Positions 25,304 through 34,850 of a stretch of 64,000 nt of DNA are shown one piece after another. The position numbers were made by a program, and so were the translations under genes. This stretch comes from Clostridia bacterium (lineage in GTDB: Bacteria; Bacillota; Clostridia; Oscillospirales; Acutalibacteraceae). Under the pieces are notes generated by a model, which searched no databases, was not told the origin of the DNA, and saw nothing but the letters and a program-made list of their open reading frames with translations. The DNA lies in contig JAFVSK010000011.1 of NCBI GenBank assembly GCA_017503785.1, forward strand, positions 1 through 64,000. Reading direction: 5' to 3'. Each line of letters begins with the position of its first letter. Position 1 is the first letter of the stretch.

Positions 25304-26149
25304 TTATTTCGTCAGCGCTTTGGCAGCGGTGATGGTGTTTTTCAGCAGCATCGCAATGGTCATGGGGCCAACGCCGCCGGGCACCGGTGTGATATAGCCG
25401 GCTACCTCCTCCACGGCGGGGTCCACATCGCCGCACAGCTTACCCTCGGCGTTACGGTTGATACCCACGTCGATCACCACGGCGCCGGGCTTGACCATAT
25501 CGGGTGTAACAAAGCCGGCACGACCAACTGCAGCTACCAGCACGTCGGCACCGCGGCAAACCTCTTTGAGATTTTGTGTGCGCGAATGGCAAATGGTAAC
25601 GGTGGCGTTTTCGTGCAACAGCAGCATCGCCATGGGCTTGCCCACGATATTGCTGCGGCCGATCACCACGCATTGCTTACCCTCCACCGAAATGTCGGTG
25701 CGGTGCAGCAGCTCCATTACGCCTGCGGGGGTACAGGGTAAAAACGTGTAGTCACCGATAAGAATGTGCCCCACGTTGGCGGCGTGAAAAGCATCCACGT
25801 CTTTTTCGGGCGAGATAGCGGCAATAACCGCCTTGTCATCCAGATGCTTGGGCAGCGGCAGCTGGCACAGAATACCGTGAATATCCTTACGGTTGTTCAG
25901 CTCTTCCACCAACGCCAGCAATTCCTCCTGCGTGGTTTCGGCGGGGAGTGTAAATTCCTCGGAATATATGCCTGCCTCAGCGCAGGCTTTTTTCTTGTTG
26001 TTCACATACACGCGGGAGGCCGGATCGTCGCCCACCAAGATCACGGCCAATCCCGGGGTGTTGCCTTGCTTGGTCATTGCCTCGGCCTCGGCGCGCACCT
26101 CGGCACGCACCGCTGCGGCAATGGCTTTTCCGTCAATTTTCACTGCCAT
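25304..26149 (-). CDS. folD: methylenetetrahydrofolate dehydrogenase/cyclohydrolase FolD
   Basis: Bifunctional cytosolic enzyme interconverting 5,10-methylene-THF and 10-formyl-THF with NADP. Key parts: [14 protein letters not shown] (catalytic tyrosine and lysine), [13 protein letters not shown], the dinucleotide-binding [14 protein letters not shown], and the family signature [10 protein letters not shown]. The ATG at MAVKIDGK follows GAGGAGG; the upstream extension of the frame overlaps lgt and is not coding. 281 residues. Its first 17 bases overlap the end of lgt, so the two are translationally coupled. Confidence 0.97.
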   Translation of the reverse strand: MAVKIDGKAIAAAVRAEVRAEAEAMTKQGNTPGLAVILVGDDPASRVYVNNKKKACAEAGIYSEEFTLPAETTQEELLALVEELNNRKDIHGILCQLPLPKHLDDKAVIAAISPEKDVDAFHAANVGHILIGDYTFLPCTPAGVMELLHRTDISVEGKQCVVIGRSNIVGKPMAMLLLHENATVTICHSRTQNLKEVCRGADVLVAAVGRAGFVTPDMVKPGAVVIDVGINRNAEGKLCGDVDPAVEEVAGYITPVPGGVGPMTIAMLLKNTITAAKALTK

Positions 26150-27083
26150 CGGTTGTTTCCTCCTCTGCTGCTTCTGCAATTTCGTTATTTTCTTCTGCAC
26201 TCTCGGCAGGTTTTTCTGCATCTTCCTCGGCAAACAGTTCCTTGGGCAGGTGTTCCTCGCGGTTTTTCAGCAGGAAATAGAGTACCACACCGCCAATGAC
26301 CGCCAACGCCGCCACCAGGCAGGACACACGCATGGTGCCGAGATACAAGCTATCGGTGCGCAGTTGTTCAATGAAGAAGCGGCCCGTACCATACCATATT
26401 ATATAAAGGGAGAATAGCTGACCGCGGAAGGTGTAGGCTTTTTTAGACACGATATGTATCAGCACCAAGCCCAGCACGCACCACAGCGATTCATACAAAA
26501 ACGTGGGATGCACCGGCAACGTAGGGTTATAGCTTAAGCCGTCGAGGTTCTCGATGATCTCGCTGCCACTCATACCCCACGGCAGCGTGGTGTTGCCGCC
26601 AAAGGCCTCTTGATTAAAGAAATTGCCCCAACGGCCAAGCGCCTGACCGATCAAAAAGCCGGGTGCCGCCAAATCGAACATGCGCAGGGTATCCACTTTT
26701 TTGATCTTGCACATCCACAGCGCCGTACCAAACGCGGCGATGATGCCGCCGTATATGGCAAGACCGCCCTCCCAGATCCGCAAGATCGATAAGGGTTCGG
26801 CAAAATACAACTCGCGGCTGTCGGAGAACAGCACGTAATACAGGCGGGCGCCGAGAATGGCAAACACGGCGCAGACCAGCACGACGTCGATCATCGAATC
26901 CTTGTTGATCTTGAATTCGTCGGCGCGGCGGAATGCATACCATACCGCCAACAACAAACCCAGCGCAATGAGCACGCTGTACCAACGCACATAAAAATAA
27001 CTGTCGCCCACGGGGATGCGAAAGATCCACTCGCGCACCGGGATCTCCCACCCCAGCGCAGGGAACGAAACGTACGAATCCAT
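26133..27083 (-). CDS. lgt: prolipoprotein diacylglyceryl transferase Lgt
   Basis: Membrane enzyme that transfers diacylglycerol from phosphatidylglycerol to the lipobox cysteine of preprolipoproteins, needed for the lipoproteins seen elsewhere in this window. Seven hydrophobic segments are visible. Landmarks: [24 protein letters not shown], the Lgt signature [24 protein letters not shown] and [14 protein letters not shown]. The C-terminal 45 residues are a highly acidic tail ([16 protein letters not shown]) beyond the usual family end. AAGGAGG precedes the ATG. 316 residues. The 71-bp repeat ends just upstream of the ribosome site. Confidence 0.96.
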   Translation of the reverse strand: MDSYVSFPALGWEIPVREWIFRIPVGDSYFYVRWYSVLIALGLLLAVWYAFRRADEFKINKDSMIDVVLVCAVFAILGARLYYVLFSDSRELYFAEPLSILRIWEGGLAIYGGIIAAFGTALWMCKIKKVDTLRMFDLAAPGFLIGQALGRWGNFFNQEAFGGNTTLPWGMSGSEIIENLDGLSYNPTLPVHPTFLYESLWCVLGLVLIHIVSKKAYTFRGQLFSLYIIWYGTGRFFIEQLRTDSLYLGTMRVSCLVAALAVIGGVVLYFLLKNREEHLPKELFAEEDAEKPAESAEENNEIAEAAEEETTDGSEN

Positions 27084-27095
27084 ACTACTTCCTCC

Positions 27096-27166
27096 TTTTA
27101 TAGCCGAAGGGCGTTGAACCCTAATCGGTCAAAACAACAATTTTTCACGGCAACGGCGTTATACTC
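27096..27166 (+). repeat. 71-bp interspersed repeat, copy 1
   Basis: From TTTTATAGCCGAAGG to GCGTTATACTC this segment matches 56797-56867 (reverse strand) at all but four of 71 positions. It fills the gap between the lgt start and the end of the M16 peptidase gene. It contains a hairpin GGG-TTCAACG-CCC (minus strand) that resembles a tRNA T-arm followed by a CTTCGGCTA acceptor-like end. The other copy belongs to a longer inverted-repeat element; this one ends sharply after TATACTC. Confidence 0.85.
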
Positions 27167-27169
27167 GCT

Positions 27170-28453
27170 TTATACCGGCCGCACGACCGACAGCGACGAG
27201 GCGATCTCGTCAAAATCGTCGGCAAGGCGTTGTTTCACGTCATCAAGTGTCAGCTCCGAAACCGCTTTTAAGGCGGCAAAGGGGTTGGCGCTGTCGAAAT
27301 GTGTGTCGACCAGCAGGTCGCCGCAGGCTTCGGGATTGTCGAGCTGGGCGATCATTTGCCCATACACGGCGTTGCGGGCGGCCACAAAGTCGGCGGCATC
27401 AACGCCTTCGCGTTGCAGGCGGCGGATCTCTTCGCGGAATGCCGCGGCAACCGCTTCGGGGTCGCGCGATTCGCCGCCGATGATCCACACGCCGTAGCCC
27501 GGACCGTTAAAGTATTCTACACCGAACGAGGCGTTGATGAGCTCCTGTTCCATCAGCGAAGCATACAGCGCCGAAGATTTTCCGCCCAACAATTCTTCCA
27601 GCACCTCGGCAGCCGCCAGCGCGGTATACTCTTCACACGGCAAGCCTTCCCCGCTGTTTATCGGTGCTTTATATCCCAAATAAAACAGCGGCACCGCCAC
27701 CGGCATTTGTGCTTCAATGTACGCCTGCACGACCTCACGCGGTTCGTTAACGGCTGCGCGCTGCGGCACTTTGGGGTCACACGGACGAAGCAGACGGTCG
27801 GCAACCGCTTCCACCTGCTCGCAGGTGACGTTGCCCGTTACCGCCAGCACCATGTTGTGTAAATTATAATAGGTGTTATAACAGCTGTACAGCAGCTCGG
27901 GGGTGATCTGTGCAATGGACTCTACCGTTCCGGCAATGTCGGTATGCACCGGATGCTCGTGATACAGTGCCGTGAGCAAATTGGTGAACACACGGCGAAA
28001 CGGCGAATCCTCGCCCATGCGAATTTCCTGCCCGATGATACCGCGTTCTTTTTCCACCGTTTGCTCGGTGAAATACGGCTTTTGCACAAAATCGAGCAAG
28101 ATCTCCAACGATTCGGTGACGTTCTGCGTGCAGGTGAACAAATACGCCGTCTGGTCAAACGAGGTGAACGCGTTCGCGTTGGCACCGGTTTCGGCGTATC
28201 GCTCAAACGCGTCGCAATCTTCGTTTTCGAACAGCTTATGCTCCAGGTAATGCGCAATGCCTGCCGGCAGGGTAACGGTGCGGCCGTCGACCACTGTCAT
28301 GGTGTCGATGGCACCGTACTTGGTGGCAAACACCGCGTAGGCGGTGGTGTAATCCTGCTTTGGCCACACGTAAATGGGCAGCCCCGACGAGTGCCGGCAC
28401 AGGTAGCAGCGTTCGCCCGTTTTTTCACAGCGGAGTTCTTTCCATTCAGCCAT
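27170..28453 (-). CDS. ymfH: M16-family metallopeptidase, YmfH-like (catalytic partner)
   Basis: 427 residues of the pitrilysin family. The inverted zinc motif HxxEH is seen as AHYLEHKLFE near residue 68, with downstream glutamate candidates in TVEKERGIIGQEIRMGED, so this subunit is probably active. In Bacillus the YmfF/YmfH pair has been linked to modification of elongation factor P, and related Streptococcus pairs to other peptides. The start overlaps the end of the YmfF-like gene by 8 bases, which favours equal expression of a heteromer. A C-terminal M16 domain follows from about residue 190. Confidence 0.86.
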   Translation of the reverse strand: MAEWKELRCEKTGERCYLCRHSSGLPIYVWPKQDYTTAYAVFATKYGAIDTMTVVDGRTVTLPAGIAHYLEHKLFENEDCDAFERYAETGANANAFTSFDQTAYLFTCTQNVTESLEILLDFVQKPYFTEQTVEKERGIIGQEIRMGEDSPFRRVFTNLLTALYHEHPVHTDIAGTVESIAQITPELLYSCYNTYYNLHNMVLAVTGNVTCEQVEAVADRLLRPCDPKVPQRAAVNEPREVVQAYIEAQMPVAVPLFYLGYKAPINSGEGLPCEEYTALAAAEVLEELLGGKSSALYASLMEQELINASFGVEYFNGPGYGVWIIGGESRDPEAVAAAFREEIRRLQREGVDAADFVAARNAVYGQMIAQLDNPEACGDLLVDTHFDSANPFAALKAVSELTLDDVKQRLADDFDEIASSLSVVRPV

Positions 28454-29726
28454 CGGCGTTCCCCTCCTGTGCTAACAAATACACACATTCACAGCGCAAG
28501 CGACGCGCGGCGCGAATCACCGCTTCGCGATCGACCGCAAGCAGCTGCTCTTGCAGCTCGGCGGGTGTGATCAGCTCAGGTAGCAGGGCCTGCGCCAAAT
28601 ACCAGCCGGCCAAACCACTTTGCGAATCGTTAACGGTTTCGAAGTTTTGAATGACACAGCGACGTGCAGCTTCCAGATCCTCGTCGGTAAATTCCCCGTT
28701 CGCCAAGGCGGCAACTTGCTTTAAGATCTCTTGCTCGGTGCGGTCGGCGTTGGCTTCATCCACGCCGCTTTGCACCAGCAGAACGCCCTTCATGCGATCG
28801 TAGGCAGAGGAGCAATAATAGCAAAGGCTCAGCTTTTCACGCACGTTGCGGAACAACAGCGACGACGGCGTGCCGCCCAGCACGGCGTTCATCAGCCGCG
28901 TGGCTGTAACGTCGGCGTGAGGCTCGGCACAACCGGTGCGGAATCCCATGACCAATTTTGATTGGTTGATCGGCATCCGCTCGACCTGACGGCGCAGCTC
29001 GGGCATTTGTGTGGTGGTATCCGTGATGCACGAAAGCGGCTTGCGCCCCTCCACGGCGGAGAAGCCTTGCTGAAGTGCCGCTTCCACCTCGGGCATTTCG
29101 CGGTCGCTTTGTATGGTGATCTTCACCGTAGCCTCGCGCAGCATGCGTTTCCACGCTGCGGTGAGCTGCTCGGGGGTTAATTGTTCTATTTTTTCGGCAC
29201 TGCCGTAGCGGCCGATGCTGTAGGCTTCGTTGGGGCACAGCAGCTCCTCGGCGCGGCAGCGTGCGTACCAGCGCTTTTCGTTGATCTGCGCACGCACGTC
29301 TTCGGCCAAGCAGCGGCGTTCGGTTTCCACGTCGACGCGGCGGAACAGTCCGTTTTCCAGTGCCGGCGAAAACAGCATTTCGCACAGCAGGCGGATACAT
29401 TCCGCCGTGACCTCTTCGCCGTTTAAGGCATAGCGGTCACCGGTGCATTCGGCGGTGAAGATCAGCCCTTGTGCTTCGCCCACACGGGTGACCTGACCGG
29501 TAACCGCAGCGCCGTACAGCTCGTTCAAGCGCCGATTCAGCGCAGTGAAATCGGGATAGGCCGCGCAGGCACGGGTGAGCAGGCGCGGTAACAATGCGTA
29601 TTCCTCCACCGTTTCCCGCGACAACGGTAAAAACAACCCTACCGTGACTTGTGCGGTTTTAAAACGGCTGTCGGGCAACGTTAAGCAATCGACGCCGTCG
29701 CACAAACGGTGTGCTGTAAAGCCCAT
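28446..29726 (-). CDS. ymfF: M16-family peptidase-like protein, YmfF-like (non-catalytic partner)
   Basis: 426 residues with the M16 fold but no HxxEH motif at the expected N-terminal position (PLSRETVEEYALLPRLLTRAC instead), as in the inactive partner of M16 heterodimers. The C-terminal half keeps the family pattern (AVLGGTPSSLLFRNVREKLSLCYYCSSAYD). AAAGGAGG precedes the ATG. It is the first gene of the two-gene unit. Role inferred from partnership with the next gene. Confidence 0.84.
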   Translation of the reverse strand: MGFTAHRLCDGVDCLTLPDSRFKTAQVTVGLFLPLSRETVEEYALLPRLLTRACAAYPDFTALNRRLNELYGAAVTGQVTRVGEAQGLIFTAECTGDRYALNGEEVTAECIRLLCEMLFSPALENGLFRRVDVETERRCLAEDVRAQINEKRWYARCRAEELLCPNEAYSIGRYGSAEKIEQLTPEQLTAAWKRMLREATVKITIQSDREMPEVEAALQQGFSAVEGRKPLSCITDTTTQMPELRRQVERMPINQSKLVMGFRTGCAEPHADVTATRLMNAVLGGTPSSLLFRNVREKLSLCYYCSSAYDRMKGVLLVQSGVDEANADRTEQEILKQVAALANGEFTDEDLEAARRCVIQNFETVNDSQSGLAGWYLAQALLPELITPAELQEQLLAVDREAVIRAARRLRCECVYLLAQEGNADG

Positions 29727-29799
29727 ACCAACGCCTCCTTTACTATGATACCTTGTATTGTATCACATTTTTCCGCACGATAAAAGCCCTTTTTTGCGA

Positions 29800-30966
29800 T
29801 TAATTACGAAGTGCCTCCACGGGTTGCAGCCGCGAGGCTTTATACGCCGGATAAGCACCGAAAATACCGCCTACCACCAGCGAAAACAACAGCAGCAGCA
29901 AAAATACGGCAATCGGCACCGGGGCGGCAATACCCATCAGTCGCAGCACCGTCAGCAGCACCACCGACGGCACCATGCCCAGAAGCGCCCCTGCGGCCGA
30001 TAGCAGAATGGACTCGGTTAAAAATTCTAACAGGATACGCCGATTGGTGGCACCGATGGCTTTTTTAATACCGATCTCCCGCGTGCGCTCACTCACCGCC
30101 GACAGCATTGCCGTAACAATGCCAAACCCCGACACCACCAACGAGATGGCGCTGATCGCCGCCAAAATGAGGGCGATCATATCCACCAAGCCCTCCAGCC
30201 GTGCTTTTTGGGTGGCCAGATCGTCGGTGCGAAACGGCGAGGAGCCATCGTACAGTCGGTCCAACAAGTTCTCGACCCGCCGTTCGGCTGCTTCGGAATC
30301 GTTGTTCACACGAATAGCCACCTGATCGAACGCAGCCTGTCCGGTGATGTTGCCGTGTGTGGTATACGGCATATACAGCATGCCGGGGATCATGGACGTG
30401 AAATTTTGCAGCAGGCTGCTGCCGGTTTCGCTTACGCCCGCCACGGTAAGCTGCTCGTACCGATCGCCGTACTGCACCGTAACCGTCTTGCCCACCACGT
30501 TCACGCGGCCAAACACCTGCTTTGCCAGCGCTTCATCCAGCACGCAGATCCGCGCAGCTGCCGACACGTCGCCCGGAGAGATCATGCGGCCGTAGCGCAG
30601 TTTTAGAGAGATCACCTGATCGGCTCCCGCATCAATGCCGCACAGCGCCGACTCACACGAGGCAGCCGTTGTGGAAACGTCGCCCAGCTGAACCATGAGC
30701 GGCATTGCCGAATTAACACAGGAAAGCGCACGCAATTCACGCAGGGTGCTTTCGCTGATAAGCTCGCCGCCGGTTTGTGCCATTACCGACAAACCGCCCA
30801 CACCCATGCTATCCAGTTCCTCGTCCACAAATGCACGCCCTGCCGTGCCGATAACCACCACCGCTGACACCAGCATAACGCCCACGGCGATGCCGATCAC
30901 CGTGAGCCACGTGCGGTGGCGTTTGCGGCTCAAACTGCGCCACGCGCCTTTTATCAATTCACCCAT
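29800..30966 (-). CDS. MacB-like ABC transporter permease (FtsX superfamily)
   Basis: 388 residues: an N-terminal helix (about 20-40, RTWLTVIGIAVGVMLVSAVVV), a large extracytoplasmic MacB_PCD domain to about residue 265, then three helices in the FtsX domain (MIALILAAISAISLVVSGFGIVTA split around it, TREIGIKKAIGATNRRILLEFL as the cytoplasmic coupling segment, and two closing helices ending PAYKASRLQPVEALRN). No ATPase domain is fused and none is encoded beside it. It follows the adaptor gene by 3 bases. Export of a peptide, lipid or drug is possible; substrate unknown. Confidence 0.9.
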   Translation of the reverse strand: MGELIKGAWRSLSRKRHRTWLTVIGIAVGVMLVSAVVVIGTAGRAFVDEELDSMGVGGLSVMAQTGGELISESTLRELRALSCVNSAMPLMVQLGDVSTTAASCESALCGIDAGADQVISLKLRYGRMISPGDVSAAARICVLDEALAKQVFGRVNVVGKTVTVQYGDRYEQLTVAGVSETGSSLLQNFTSMIPGMLYMPYTTHGNITGQAAFDQVAIRVNNDSEAAERRVENLLDRLYDGSSPFRTDDLATQKARLEGLVDMIALILAAISAISLVVSGFGIVTAMLSAVSERTREIGIKKAIGATNRRILLEFLTESILLSAAGALLGMVPSVVLLTVLRLMGIAAPVPIAVFLLLLLFSLVVGGIFGAYPAYKASRLQPVEALRN

Positions 30967-30969
30967 ACG

Positions 30970-31902
30970 TCATTCCACCCGCACGGATACCGTCGTATCG
31001 GATAGCGCTTCGGGGTTTTGCACCAGCCGATCACCGGGCGCCAGCCCGGACAGTACCAGTACACCGTCGGCACATTCTGCGCCGAACTCCGGTGTAACGC
31101 GCACGGCCGTTGCATCGTTCTTACAGACATACACAAACTCCTGCCCTTCCTCATTTTGCCCGATACAGTTGTAGGGGACCAGCAGCGCGTTTTCCAAAAC
31201 GTCGGTCACCACCGTGGCGCGGGCGTTCAGTCCCGAGCGCAGGGAAGCATCCACGTCCTCCTCATCGAGTGCCACCACGGCATCCACCACCGTTTCCGAT
31301 ACCGCGCCCACGTACTCCTGATGCGCCGTTTCACCGATCTGTGTAATGGTTCCGTGATAGAGGTCTTTTTTAAACGCCACGCCCGACACCTCCACTGCCT
31401 GCCCCACCGCAATGCGCGACACGTATTTTTCCCGCACGGTAACAGCCACGCGAATGCGGCTGCCCGAGGAGATCACCGCACAAGGGGCAGTGCTGTCGGC
31501 CAGCTTTCCTTTTTGCACGTTAAGGGCTTTCACCGTACCCGACACCGGCGCCGTTACCGTGCTGTGCAGCGACTCGGTGTTCACATTGGAAACCGAACCA
31601 CCCAGCTGGGACAACACCTGCTGCGTTGCCTCCACGTCTACCGAAAACAGCGCGTCGCCTTTGTTAACGTGCTGACCTTCCTTTACATAAATTTCGCGAG
31701 CCACGCACGGCAGCTCCACGTAAACCTCGCGACTGTCGGCTAATTGCACCTTGCCGTTACATTCCACCGTTTGTCGCACAGACTGTGCCTCTAACGCATG
31801 CAGCGTTACCGCCACTTCGCGCGGAGCGACCGCCGCACGCACGCCGAAAATAAGGCCCACCGCGGCAAGCGTTCCCAACAGTAATATCACATATTTTTTC
31901 AT
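30970..31902 (-). CDS. membrane fusion (periplasmic adaptor-type) protein, MacA-like
   Basis: 310 residues with one N-terminal anchor (MKKYVILLLGTLAAVGLIFGV). The biotinyl-lipoyl-like halves are recognisable (VELPCVAREIYVKEGQHVNKGDALFSVD and SVTAPVSGTVKALNVQKGKL-like), followed by a beta-barrel part and a C-terminal domain (NCIGQNEEGQEFVYVCKNDATAVRV, LSGLAPGDRLVQNP). The helical hairpin between the lipoyl halves is very short, as usual in Gram-positive versions. It is cotranscribed with the MacB-like permease. The ATG follows AAGGATGGGG; upstream frame is non-coding. Confidence 0.88.
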   Translation of the reverse strand: MKKYVILLLGTLAAVGLIFGVRAAVAPREVAVTLHALEAQSVRQTVECNGKVQLADSREVYVELPCVAREIYVKEGQHVNKGDALFSVDVEATQQVLSQLGGSVSNVNTESLHSTVTAPVSGTVKALNVQKGKLADSTAPCAVISSGSRIRVAVTVREKYVSRIAVGQAVEVSGVAFKKDLYHGTITQIGETAHQEYVGAVSETVVDAVVALDEEDVDASLRSGLNARATVVTDVLENALLVPYNCIGQNEEGQEFVYVCKNDATAVRVTPEFGAECADGVLVLSGLAPGDRLVQNPEALSDTTVSVRVE

Positions 31903-31985
31903 ACTGCCCCATCCTTTCGTCAGCGTTAGTGTTTGATGGAAAGCAGAAAAATATAAGGCTGTTTTGTGAATTTTGAGAATAAAAA

Positions 31986-32015
31986 ACGCCGTTTCCAACT
32001 GTGTGGAAACGGCGT
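31986..32015 (-). terminator. radA terminator
   Basis: ACGCCGTTTCC and GGAAACGGCGT form a long stem followed on the minus strand by TTTTTTATTC, just after the radA stop codon. Confidence 0.88.
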
Positions 32016-32025
32016 GGTTTTCAGA

Positions 32026-33372
32026 TTACAATTTTTCGTAGGCTTCGCGGAGGGTGGCGGCACCCACGACCTCAATATCGTAGGAGCCTGTGAGCGTTTT
32101 CAGCGTGTGGGCGGGCACGATCACGCGGGTAAATCCCAGTCGCGCAGCTTCCGCAATGCGCTGTTCAGCGCCCGATACCGACCGCAGCTCTCCTGCCAAG
32201 CCCACCTCGCCAAAGGCTACCACGCCTTCGTCGACAGGCTTGTCCTTCAAGCTGGATACCAGAGCCAGCGCCACCGGCAGATCAGCTGCCGGTTCGTCCA
32301 GCCGCAGACCGCCGATGATATTTAAATAGGTATCTAAATTCGAAAAGAAGTAGCCGCAGCGTTTTTCCAGCACCGCCAGCAGCAGCGCCAAACGGTTGTT
32401 ATCGAACCCTGTGGCCATGCGGCGCGGATTGCCGAAGCCGGTGGGCGATACCAAGCCCTGCACCTCGGCCAGCAGCGGGCGCGAGCCCTCCATCGTGCAT
32501 GCCACGCAGGTGCCGCTCACGTTTTTCGGGCGGCCCGACAGCAGCATCATCGACGGATTTTCCACCTCGTACAGTCCCTTATCGCGCATTTCAAACACGC
32601 CGATCTCGTTGGTGGAGCCGTAGCGGTTTTTGGCACAGCGCAGCATACGGTAATTGCTGTGCGGATCGCCCTCAAAATACAGCACGCAGTCCACAATGTG
32701 TTCCATTACCTTGGGGCCGGCAATGGCACCGTCTTTATTTACGTGGCCCACGATAAACACGGGAATATCCTCACGCTTGGCAACACGCATTACCGCGCCG
32801 GTACATTCGCGCACCTGCGTGACACTGCCGGGGGAAGATGCCACCTCCGACAAGCTCACCGTTTGGATGGAGTCGATGATGACGATATCGGGCTTTTCGG
32901 TGGTGATGGCGTTTAAAATAACATCCATATCCGTTTCGCAAAACAGAAGCAGCTCGCCCTTATCCACGCCCAAGCGTTCGGCACGCAGTTTGATCTGCCG
33001 CGCCGATTCTTCACCCGAGGCGTACAGCACCTTATAGCTTTCGCTGAGGTGACCGCAAATTTGCAGCAGCAACGTGGATTTACCGATACCGGGATCGCCG
33101 CCGATGAGCATCATGCCGCCCGGCACGATACCGCCGCCGAGCACGCGGTCAAGCTCCCTCATGCCTGTAGGATATCGCGTTTCGGCCTGTGTGTCGATGG
33201 AGTCGATACGGCACAGCTCGGCACGGCCGACCGCCGCGCCCCCGCGCGACGGCGCGGTGATCTCCTCGTTCAGCGTATTCCATTCCCCGCAGTTGGGACA
33301 GCGGCCCGACCATTTCGGGAACTGACCGCCGCATTCGGTGCAGGCATATACCGTTTTTTGCTTTGTTGCCAT
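32026..33372 (-). CDS. radA: DNA repair protein RadA/Sms
   Basis: RecA-like branch-migration ATPase used in recombination and fork repair. N-terminal C4 zinc finger (CTECGGQFPKWSGRCPNCGEW), Walker A GGDPGIGKSTLLLQ near residue 90, the RadA-specific KNRYGSTNEIG motif near residue 250, and a C-terminal Lon-protease-like domain (ADLPVALALVSSLKDKPVDEGVVAFGEVGLAGELR). 448 residues. It follows cwlD by 6 bases and ends at a strong terminator, so these two form a unit. Confidence 0.98.
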   Translation of the reverse strand: MATKQKTVYACTECGGQFPKWSGRCPNCGEWNTLNEEITAPSRGGAAVGRAELCRIDSIDTQAETRYPTGMRELDRVLGGGIVPGGMMLIGGDPGIGKSTLLLQICGHLSESYKVLYASGEESARQIKLRAERLGVDKGELLLFCETDMDVILNAITTEKPDIVIIDSIQTVSLSEVASSPGSVTQVRECTGAVMRVAKREDIPVFIVGHVNKDGAIAGPKVMEHIVDCVLYFEGDPHSNYRMLRCAKNRYGSTNEIGVFEMRDKGLYEVENPSMMLLSGRPKNVSGTCVACTMEGSRPLLAEVQGLVSPTGFGNPRRMATGFDNNRLALLLAVLEKRCGYFFSNLDTYLNIIGGLRLDEPAADLPVALALVSSLKDKPVDEGVVAFGEVGLAGELRSVSGAEQRIAEAARLGFTRVIVPAHTLKTLTGSYDIEVVGAATLREAYEKL

Positions 33373-33378
33373 TCGTTT

Positions 33379-34059
33379 TCACCCTATATACTTCATTGTT
33401 CCGACCGCCACGGCAAACGCCAACTGCTGACGGTAGGCGGCTTCCTGTAATTTTGACAAGTCACTCGCGTTGGATAAAAAGCCACATTCCACCAAGATCA
33501 TGGGGCGTGTGGCGCGATGCAGCAAATACACATCCTCGGTGCCGCGTTTGAGTTCCCGTTTATTATCGGGCTGCAGCCAATCGACCACGCACGAGCGCAC
33601 ACTTTCGGCCAACACGCGACTTTCTTCGGTGTTGGCGGAATAAAACACCTGCGTGCCCCAATACTGCGTTTGCGGAAATTTGTTTTGATGAATACTCACC
33701 GTTAAGGCGGCGGTATTTACCAAGGCCAAGCGGTTGCGCATATCGCTCACCTTGCGTTCCCGCAGGGTGCTGCCCTCGGTGTGGAGCATCGTATCGTCGG
33801 TGCGGGTCATCACCACGGGGTAACCCATAACAGTGAGCAGGTCGCGCAGCGGCAGGGCAACGGCCAAGTTCAGCGTTTTTTCCTCGGTGCCGTCTGCGGC
33901 GGTGGCGCCGCCATCGGCACCACCGTGACCGGGGTCGATCACGATCGGGTCGGGGTCGGCCGAAGACACCGCAGAGCGGCGATCGGCAACGCCGAACAAC
34001 AGCGTAAACAGCAACGCACCGCAAACCAAAACGATCGCCACGTCGGTAACGGTTTTCAT
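33379..34059 (-). CDS. cwlD: N-acetylmuramoyl-L-alanine amidase CwlD
   Basis: Zinc amidase_3 family, 226 residues, with an N-terminal helix (VAIVLVCGALLFTLLFGV) that can act as signal or anchor. Catalytic and zinc positions: IDPGHGGADGGA, the second histidine in VSIHQNKF, and the glutamate in MILVECGFLSN. In spore formers CwlD removes stem peptides so that muramic-delta-lactam can form in the cortex. The ATG six bases into the frame was chosen since GGAGG is 7 bases upstream. Presence alongside SpoIID and SpoVD homologues fits a sporulation-capable lineage. Confidence 0.93.
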   Translation of the reverse strand: MKTVTDVAIVLVCGALLFTLLFGVADRRSAVSSADPDPIVIDPGHGGADGGATAADGTEEKTLNLAVALPLRDLLTVMGYPVVMTRTDDTMLHTEGSTLRERKVSDMRNRLALVNTAALTVSIHQNKFPQTQYWGTQVFYSANTEESRVLAESVRSCVVDWLQPDNKRELKRGTEDVYLLHRATRPMILVECGFLSNASDLSKLQEAAYRQQLAFAVAVGTMKYIG

Positions 34060-34100
34060 ACACATTCCTCCCCTGCCACTATACGCGGGGAGGCGGCAAA

Positions 34101-34718
34101 TTATCTCCGACCGGGCTGGTCTTTTTTATACATAATGCGCTTCATCACCGCGATCTGCTTATAGCCGAGGTAATATCCCACCCAGGCGATCGCCAGTGTG
34201 ATGAGAATGGGCAGAACCGACAAAATCGCCCCCATCCACGGTACCTGCGCAATGGTAAGCTTGAGGTCGTTGCCTAAAGTCCACACCATAAGCGGATACA
34301 GCGAGCCGTTTACCAGCCGATAGGCAGAGAGCATGCCGCTCCACAGACCAAACGCTTTGTCGGCGAGCATGAGGAAATAGGCGATCCACGACGGAACGGT
34401 GGCTACCAGCGCCACCTTTAAGCCGAAGTGCGGGTCGCCTTGGCGGCCTTTAAACAGATCCTTGGCGCCGTCGCGATCGCCGTGGCGCCACGACTCGGAG
34501 CAAATGATGGTGCCGAACAAAAAGCCCTGAATAACCAAGGCAATACTATTCATGGCCAAATTGCCGGCGACGCTGATCTTTTCACCGTCGGGAATCAGTG
34601 CGGTGGCGATGATGCCGATGGATATCCACATAAAAAAGCCCAACACGGTGGATAACACGCACCGACCGTACAGCGCTGCCGCGCGTTTCAGCAGAATTTT
34701 TTGACGTTTCTTTGTCAT
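34101..34718 (-). CDS. membrane protein of unknown function
   Basis: 205 residues with about five hydrophobic helices and basic ends (MTKKRQKILLKR and MYKKDQPGRR). A central hydrophilic loop WRHGDRDGAKDLFKGRQGD separates helix 2 from 3. No family recognised. It has its own promoter (TTGCAT/TAAAAT). The chosen ATG follows GAGGTG by 7 bases; an upstream GTG overlaps that site. Confidence 0.75.
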   Translation of the reverse strand: MTKKRQKILLKRAAALYGRCVLSTVLGFFMWISIGIIATALIPDGEKISVAGNLAMNSIALVIQGFLFGTIICSESWRHGDRDGAKDLFKGRQGDPHFGLKVALVATVPSWIAYFLMLADKAFGLWSGMLSAYRLVNGSLYPLMVWTLGNDLKLTIAQVPWMGAILSVLPILITLAIAWVGYYLGYKQIAVMKRIMYKKDQPGRR

Positions 34719-34744
34719 TCCGTTCACCTCTGTATTCTTTTTTC

Positions 34745-34773
34745 ATTTTATCACATTGGCCGGCGGTATGCAA
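34745..34773 (-). promoter_or_regulatory. promoter of the 205-residue membrane protein gene
   Basis: On the minus strand TTGCAT and TAAAAT are separated by 17 bases, 27 bases before the ATG. Confidence 0.6.
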
Positions 34774-34808
34774 CAAAAATACCATGGATTTACAAAGTGT
34801 TTACAACA

Positions 34809-34835
34809 AAAGCACCGCAATTGGTGCGGTGCTTT
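34809..34835 (-). terminator. terminator of the XRE regulator gene
   Basis: AAAGCACCGCA pairs with TGCGGTGCTTT and is followed on the minus strand by TTGTTG, a modest T-rich tail, 16 bases after the stop codon. Confidence 0.75.
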
Positions 34836-34850
34836 GATGGTAACAAAAAG

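Noticed and set aside
26150..26233. Longer FolD start
   Set aside because: Extension overlaps the acidic tail coding region of lgt and lacks a ribosome site; MAVKIDGK is the family N-terminus.
27114..27497. 127-codon plus-strand frame starting MNPNRSKQQFF, and its counterpart at 56436-56849
   Set aside because: The shared N-terminus comes from the non-coding 71-bp repeat, then both run antisense to real genes.
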